From Argopecten irradians (taxonomy: Eukaryota; Mollusca; Bivalvia; Pectinida; Pectinidae), in assembly GCF_041381155.1 (NCBI RefSeq), contig NC_091143.1, positions 28,769,331 to 28,833,330 of the forward strand: a DNA stretch of 64,000 bases, read 5' to 3'. Below the pieces are notes generated by a model. That model had not been told where the DNA came from. It did not search any database and saw only the letters and a list, made by a program, of their open reading frames with translations. The position numbers and the translations under genes are program-made. This document shows, in pieces, positions 58,326-64,000 of this stretch. Positions within the stretch are counted from its first letter, which is position 1. Every line of letters starts with the position of its first letter.

Positions 58326-58535
58326 ATGAGGAGTGCATGGTTGTTGCTTATTTTGAAAACAATCGCCTTTTCCTGGGTCCATGGATACCCATCTTTTCAA
58401 TCACTTATTCCAAATGGAAATAAGCTTACTGACCCCTGTAATAGTACAACCGCCTGGCCAGGGGTAGGTCATGAAGCTATGGGAGGGGGTGGACTTCTTA
58501 ACCCTTTTGGACACGACTTCAACATCACTGGGAAG
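58326..58535 (+). CDS. gene 3 exon 1 (signal peptide and temptin start)
   Basis: The signal peptide MRSAWLLLILKTIAFSWVHG is followed by YPSFQSLIPNG and GVGHEAMGGGGLLNPFG, ending ITGK. Donor GGGAAG|GTACAG, phase 0. It is one codon shorter than gene 2 exon 1 and uses a standard GT donor. The 5' leader runs from the acceptor at 58301/58302. Confidence 0.92.
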
Positions 58536-61500
58536 GTACAGTAGTTATAATTATTATATCGTTGAGTGCTATAAATATGCGGAGTAAATAATTTGCTTAT
58601 GCCATTATGGGATTGTTCGCTTACCTTATTAATTTCGCCGTCACTGATTCCTATACAAATGTAATTCTTTGAACTATTCTCAGATATAGCATTACAATTG
58701 TGAATATTTTCGATGATGTTTGGATTCGCGAATTTCAATGAAACCGAGCATGGAGTGAAAATAACCCGCGAAAGTTAATCGTTATTCAGTATGTCACTAT
58801 AGTTACTTTATGCAGTACATGTACTCAAGTCGAATGATTTCAAAGTTCATTTATTCATGTTTTTCTCCTGTATATCATTTTGACGCAATTCGAGCATACA
58901 AACAAGACCTTACAAACTCTAAAATCTGTTTCGTGGTATTGGAACATATTATTTATTACTTATCAATGAAACTATTACATTTACTTACATTTCTACTGCA
59001 AGTAAGTAGCCAAACATTTTTTCTATTTTCATTAATGTATTACCATGTGGGAGGACGTTTTCGTGTTGATGTGAATGATATTTTCACGTGAATGATATTT
59101 TCTTGTGGATGACATTTTCGAGTTGATGATTTTTTCGTGTGGATGATAATTCGCGTGTATGATATTTTCGTTTGGTTGACATTTTCGTGTGGATGAAGTT
59201 TTCGTGTGAATGATATTTTCCTGTGGATGACATTTTCGTGTGGATGACATTTTCGTGTGATGATATTTTTGTGAGGATGATATTTTCGTGAGGATGATGT
59301 TTTCGTGTGGATGATATTTTCATGTGGATAATATTTTCATGTGGATGTCATTTTCGTCTGGAAAACATTTTCTTAGGATATTTCCGTGTGGATGACCTTT
59401 TCGTATGGATGACATTTTCGTCAGGATGACATTTTCTTGGGATGATATTTCCGTGTGGATGCCATTTTCGTATGGATGACATTTTCGTGTGGATAATATT
59501 TTCATGTGGATGTCATTTCGTGTGGATGACATTTTCTTGTGATGATATTTCCGTGTGAATGGCATTTTCGTATGGATGACATTTTCGTGTGGATGATATT
59601 ATCGTATGGATGACATTTTCGTATGGATGACTTTTCGTGTGGGTGATATTTTCATGTGGATGACATTTTCGTGTGAATTACATTTTCATGTGGATGACAT
59701 TTTCGGGAGGATGATGTTTTCATGCGATGATATTTTAGTGAGGTGATATTTATGTGTTGATGATATTTTCGTATGGATGACATTTTCGTGTGGATGACAT
59801 TTTCGTGTAATGATATTTTCGTGTGGACGACATTTTCGTGTGGATGACATTTTTGTGTAATGATATTTTCGTGAGGATGAAATTTTTATGTGGATGATAT
59901 TTTCATGTGATGATATTTTCATGTCGATGATGTTATCGTGTGGATGGTATTTTTCGTGTGATGATATTTTTGTAAGGACAATATTTTTGTGTGGATGACA
60001 TTTTCGTATGGATGATGTTATCGTGTGGATGACATTTTCGTGTAAAGATATTTTCGTGTGGATGACATTTTTGTTTCAATGATATTTTCGTGTGAATGAT
60101 ATTATCGAATGGATGACATTTTCGTGTGGATGATATTTTCGTGTGAATGATATTTTCGTGTGGAAGACATTTTCGTGTGGATGACATTTTCGTGTGGATG
60201 ACATTTTTGTGTGGATGACATTTCCGCGATAGACATGGAGATTCGATAGTGAAATATTACATTTGAATCGTATTTCCTTGAAGCCAGATTGCGAAAGTTA
60301 AAACCCGTAAAAAATGTCATAATTTATGCTGTAAATCGTGAAAAGTTTGATCCGCGTAAATAACGACAGATACAGTTATCATTATGCTGAATTTAAAATT
60401 ATAGTAATATTCCAGTTTGTGCTATATACTCAGTCGTATTATTTTCCACTCCTACATGTATGCTAGGTATGGAACACTGTCCTATGTAAAATGGACTCGG
60501 ATGGGGACGGAATCTCCAACGGAGAGGAACTTGGTGACCCAACTTGTGAATGGACACCGGGGTCAAGTCCAGCTGGTCAGCCGACTGGTCACCCAGGTAT
60601 GTTTTATTCCATGAATTATTGAACCCATCTGCTAGACTGGTAAATGTGATATTTCGGTAACGTACAAGTCTATATATTAGCATCATCTATGAGTAGAATA
60701 AACACTGTTTGAATGTTGAAGCATAAATGAGCGCAAACAAAATTATACAAATATATTTACTCCTTAATTTGTATTGAGAGTATTTTAAAGCTTTTAATTT
60801 GCAAGGATTTCTAATGAAAAAGTCGTTTGAAAATGCACCTCAGAAATTTCTTTTTGCTTTACCTAACACTTGACTTTAAATACATGTATGAATGTTGATC
60901 ATTTGACTTGATTGTAAGGCCATTTTGGGGCGAGTTGAGGTGCATTACAGGTAATGTGTAAGTAAGAGTATTTTGTATGATAAGGCAAAAGTTTATTTGT
61001 TATAAATAAGAAGACACAGAATATGATATTGTTAATTTACAGGTGTCTGTGAGCCCTGGAGTGACCCTGTATGTCTACAAAAGAACAGTTTCCACCAATG
61101 TAAGACAGAAAACTTTACATGTGACGCCATCAACGATCCAGGTAAGACAATGAGTTTTACACTGAATCAACAAATATTCGTGTGCGGCTAATTTTCACGT
61201 AGTTAGCAGGGAATTTGAATTCGTGAAAATAAATCGGGATCCGTACATTCATGAATTGTTCGTCATTCATTTTATTTGTATTTCAGACGTTCGGGACTTT
61301 GTTGTCAGGTTCCCGATCACACAGGTTCCAGCAGAAGAAACAACTTACATGTGTATGAATTTCGCCTTACCTGCCGACCAGGATTATCACGTGATCGCAG
61401 ATAGAGGATTAATCGATAACCAATTCGTCATGCACCATATAATAATCTACGGGTGTACTGTTGATGGTTTGTATATACATTGAACCTTGTCTTATGGTCC

Positions 61501-64000
61501 ACCTCTGTATAAAGAATACCTGTTTAATAAGACCAATTTCCTATGTAACCAAATGGTCGATTTCAGCACAATTGAACCTGAACACAATAGCACTTACCAT
61601 CTGATAGACGTCTTAAGCATATAAATAAGAGAGGTATATCGTTCATTTTATTATCTCACTTGAAAAAAAAAATTCTCTGATCATATAGAATTAAGAAATG
61701 TTCAAAGTGTGGTTTGGTTTCGTTACACATCCCATTTATGTACTAAATAATATTATAAACTAATCTGTTTAGCAGTAATTGATGTTTTCGTTTACATTCC
61801 AAACGATTTTTTCACGACAAGCATACTTCTTGTAGCTTTTAATATTCGCAATTCAAATTGCCGCGAAATATGATATCTTAATCGCATGGAAGTAGGTTAA
61901 TTAAAAGTTTTATTGATCTTCTAACAGACGTAACTGAACTAAACAATCCGTTAATGACTCCCTACGCCTGTGGTATGGCTGGAGAACAGAAATGTCAGGA
62001 TATGTTTGCCGGCTGGAGTGTTGGTATGGAAGGGTTCTGTCACCATGAGGATGCGGGAGTCAGAATAGGACCTACTGGTTATAGATATGCTGTAATGCAG
62101 GTAACAGAATATAGTCGGTAATTCAATGTCATGATGCTCACTTTACCGGCCAGTATGTGGTACAAATGCTGATGTTTCGTGTTTCTTATTGCAATGTCAA
62201 ATATTTAATGTTTTTGATTGGTTGCTATTTTTGGTGTGACATAAGATTTGTCTCATAAGTTAGAATAGGTGTTATCCATTGCTGGAAAGATAAGCATGTG
62301 TATCAGCTCAGTCAGAACATTAACTTGATATACAAAAATTGTATTGTGTAAATATTGCATATGTATGATTCTTTCTTTTTAAATGTGTGAACTACAGACA
62401 TAAGATTTGTCTCATAAGTTAGAATAGGTGGTTATCCATTGCTGGAAAGATAAGCATGTGTATCAGCTCAGTCAGAACATTAACTTGATACAAAAATTGT
62501 ATTGTGTAAATATTGCATATGTATGATTCTTTCTTTTTAAATGTGTGAACCTGTAGATGCACTGGAACAACCCGACCAAGGAGCGTGATCAGACTGACAG
62601 TTCGGGCATGACTTTGTACTACACCCCCGTGTTACGGCAATACGACCTGGGTAACCTCATGATAGGAGAACATATCTTCCGTATTCCTCCAGGGGAATCT
62701 AGTTATACAGTGGAATCAGAATGTAGTTCCAGTAGTTCGGCCAGCTTGATGAACAGTTCTATTTATATCATAAGTGGATTGAACCACATGCATTACATGG
62801 GTGAGTTTTTATTTTATCGTGAATTGTAAGGAAGGGATCTTGGGTGTCGGGTATTGTAGTGGTTAAGGCACTCAACATTCACTTAGCCGGCCGGGGTTTA
62901 TCCACGGCAAGCTCGTGAAAAGATTACGTGTTAGCTTCCCGATCACTTTAAGACCCTTCGTGTGCTTATATCCAAGTCATCGAAACTGACTTATATAAGT
63001 TATAAACTTGTTTAGTAATCGATGTAAAATGAAGGTTGTTTTTTTTTAATTTTGTAAGGAAAGGTAGTTTGTTTGGGATACTTGATTACTATTTTACTAT
63101 ATGAAACATAACTTGTACAGAAATGTATAAATGGTCTATTATAACTGTTGCCAATGTCAGTTCTTATGCTATGTATTGTAGGTAAATCCATAACGACATA
63201 CCACACCCCAGCAGGAGGTGCTGAACAAGCTATCATGGACGACCCACATTTTAGTTACGATAATCCAGTCACACACACGTAAGCCCACAAGGTTCTAGAG
63301 TCTAACCCCCCAAAACGATACTTGTGACTACTGTAAATGCATCCTAAAAGGTTAAATTTAACATACCGTATTGCTGGTAATTTTCTCTATTTCTCGGGAC
63401 AATAGTGTGATCGCGAAACATTGAGAAATGAGTGAATAATACATATACCGCGAACATAGAAATAATTTGATCTCTTCAAACACTATTAAAATTTTGATTT
63501 TAATCACATGTTAATTAAAAATGAATAAATTCGAATTGGTTTAAGGGAATAAGGTCAACTGTATGAATATTTTCCTCAAATATTCCCACTTATTGTTTCG
63601 AATATTTATGTCGGTAAAATACTTAAAACACTAATCTTTTTTTTACATTTAAATGTTTATAAACTAAAAATAACAAATTATGAATTGGTGCATATATTGT
63701 GTCCTTATCATATAGGTTGATGAATATACTAATTATCTATTAATAGTTATTATACTAATGTTTTTGCAGCTTTCCAAGTCCGTTGAAGGTCAACCCTAGA
63801 GATGCGTTGAGGACAAAATGTACGTTTAGTTCCTTAAGTAAGGATTTGACGACCACTAGCGGAGAGTCGACCTCCCAGGAAATGTGTTATGGGTTTTTAT
63901 TTTACTACCCTAAAACGTCATTCGAGGGAGGAGAATGTACCACTGTCATGGGCCTACCACTGCATTTAGTCAGAGATGACACGAAATTGATCGAAGGATG
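58326..64000 (+). CDS. gene 3: secreted temptin-domain copper monooxygenase (PHM/DBH family), 3' end cut off
   Basis: Coding exons are 58326-58535, 60467-60596, 61043-61141, 61287-61466, 61928-62100, 62557-62800, 63182-63278 and 63770 to the window end. Phases match gene 2 at every junction, and exons 2, 4, 5, 6 and 7 have identical lengths. The product has a signal peptide, temptin-like domain and copper monooxygenase core. Ligands are present: HH in VMHHIIIYGC, H in MHWNNP, H-x-H in LNHMHYMG and Met in SQEMCYGFLFYYP. At the window end the frame is still open, about 80 codons into exon 8. By family it should use copper, ascorbate and oxygen; the substrate is unknown. Confidence 0.92.
58536..59054. 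other. gene 3 intron 1, proximal part
   Basis: No exon or clear repeat recognised. Confidence 0.45.
59055..60235 (+). repeat. 17-bp minisatellite in gene 3 intron 1
   Basis: The unit CGTGTGGATGACATTTT, with variants CGTGTGAATGATATTTT and others, is repeated about 65-70 times over 1.2 kb. Antisense open frames of 70-85 codons (KMSSTRKCHPHEN type) are by-products of the repeat. It fills much of intron 1. Confidence 0.93.
60467..60596 (+). CDS. gene 3 exon 2 (temptin-like domain, second half)
   Basis: 130 bases with acceptor TGTATGCTAG and donor CCAG|GTATGT. Reads VWNTVLCKMDSDGDGISNGE then ELGDPTCEW and ends GQPTGHP. The DSDGDG loop and cysteine pair match gene 2 exon 2. Confidence 0.92.
60597..61042. 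other. gene 3 intron 2
   Basis: 446 bases, AT-rich, no repeat recognised. The equivalent intron of gene 2 is 3.7 kb because of the LINE and other inserts. Confidence 0.6.
61043..61141 (+). CDS. gene 3 exon 3 (Cys-rich linker)
   Basis: 99 bases, phase 1-1, acceptor AATTTACAG, donor CCAG|GTAAGA. Reads VCEPWSDPVCLQKNSFHQCK then TENFTCDAINDP. Four cysteines align with gene 2. Confidence 0.9.
61287..61466 (+). CDS. gene 3 exon 4 (HH motif)
   Basis: 180 bases, phase 1-1, acceptor GTATTTCAG, donor GATG|GTTTGT. Contains YMCMNFALPADQDYHVIADR and VMHHIIIYGC, the paired histidines of the first copper site. Confidence 0.93.
61467..61927. other. gene 3 intron 4
   Basis: 461 bases without a recognisable repeat or exon. 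Confidence 0.6.
61928..62100 (+). CDS. gene 3 exon 5
   Basis: 173 bases, acceptor CTTCTAACAG, donor GCAG|GTAACA, phase 1 in and 0 out. Contains NPLMTPYACGMAGEQKCQDM and GFCHHEDAGVRIGPTGYRYA. It is not open from an ATG, so it shows only by splice sites and homology with gene 2 exon 5. Confidence 0.92.
62239..62556 (+). repeat. 159-bp tandem duplication carrying the exon 6 3' splice site
   Basis: The block ACATAAGATTTGTCTCATAA ... TTTTTAAATGTGTGAAC occurs at 62239-62397 and again at 62398-62556 with about four differences. Each copy ends in a pyrimidine-rich stretch and an AG: ACTACAG in the first, CCTGTAG in the second. The second AG is the real acceptor of exon 6; the first is a copy lying 159 bases upstream. 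Confidence 0.93.
62557..62800 (+). CDS. gene 3 exon 6 (two copper-ligand motifs)
   Basis: 244 bases, acceptor AACCTGTAG, donor CATGG|GTGAGT. It starts MHWNNPTKERDQTDSSGMTL and ends YIISGLNHMHYMG, providing one histidine of the first copper site and the H-x-H of the second. The first codon is split-free (phase 0). Confidence 0.93.
62850..63000 (+). mobile_element. degenerate tRNA-derived SINE in gene 3 intron 6
   Basis: TAGTGGTTAAGGCACTCAAC (box A-like) and CCGGGGTTTATCCACGGC (eroded box B) suggest a tRNA-like head, followed by AGCTCGTGAAAAGATTACG. Weak but similar in layout to 19395-19575. Confidence 0.4.
63182..63278 (+). CDS. gene 3 exon 7
   Basis: 97 bases, acceptor TATTGTAG, donor ACAC|GTAAGC, phase 1 in and 2 out. 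Reads KSITTYHTPAGGAEQAIMDD then PHFSYDNPVTH. Counterpart of gene 2 exon 7 with the conserved SYxNPV. Confidence 0.9.
63279..63769. other. gene 3 intron 7
   Basis: 491 bases, AT-rich, nothing else recognised. Confidence 0.6.
63770..64000 (+). CDS. gene 3 exon 8, cut by window end
   Basis: Acceptor TTTTTGCAG, phase 2. Reads FPSPLKVNPRDALRTKCTF, then STSQEMCYGFLFYYPKTSF with the copper-ligand Met, and is open to base 64000. Compared with gene 2 exon 8, only the last few residues and the stop are missing. Confidence 0.9.

Noticed and set aside
58469..58738. Minus-strand 89-codon frame over gene 3 exon 1
   Set aside because: It is antisense to a well-supported exon with a signal peptide and temptin motif.

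Overview
The window is nuclear DNA from an animal, most likely a bivalve mollusc. It is AT-rich, its genes have GT-AG introns and it is full of small transposons. Two of its genes join a temptin-like domain, best known from molluscs, to a copper monooxygenase core. The dispersed motif AAGAGGCCCAAGGGCC is also familiar from bivalve sequence. The species cannot be fixed from sequence alone. There are no prokaryotic operons and no CRISPR array.

Three protein-coding genes can be built exon by exon. Gene 1 (minus strand, 30126 to 10665, with a candidate leader exon near 33.1 kb) encodes a very large, mostly disordered, probably nuclear protein of about 1,930 residues. Nearly all of it lies in one 4.8-kb exon (23521-28296). 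I do not recognise it. It has a SUMO-interaction-like motif, basic clusters and two folded segments, one faintly like a Ski/Sno/Dac domain. A 6-kb part of this gene is duplicated inside the gene itself: copy A at 11035-17518 and copy B at 21261-27368. The big exon of copy A is truncated and frameshifted. The three small downstream exons of copy A are intact and phase-compatible with the gene.

Genes 2 (minus, 47736 to 38382, complete, 8 coding exons, 463 residues) and 3 (plus, 58326 to the window end, 8 coding exons, the last cut off) are head-to-head paralogues. Each encodes a signal peptide, a temptin-like domain and a type II ascorbate-dependent copper monooxygenase core (PHM/DBH family) with every copper ligand present. 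Exon phases match throughout and exon lengths are almost identical. Both are expected to act outside the cell or in the secretory pathway; their substrates are unknown.

The remainder is repeat-rich. 0-10.6 kb holds degraded MITEs and SINEs, a 154-bp near-perfect hairpin, and a 1.7-kb element built on a 146-bp tandem array and flanked by a perfect 42-bp direct repeat. 17.5-21.3 kb is a spacer between the gene 1 copies, with a possible small plus-strand exon and a 31-bp array. 30-38 kb holds the gene 1 leader region, a tRNA-derived SINE and a cluster of palindromic MITEs. The 10.6 kb between genes 2 and 3 has degenerate MITE-unit arrays and a 2.4-kb C-rich 16-bp minisatellite. In gene 2 a minisatellite has multiplied the 5' splice site of exon 3. 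In gene 3 a 159-bp tandem duplication has copied the 3' splice site of exon 6. These two splice-site duplications, and the internal duplication of gene 1, are the most interesting observations.
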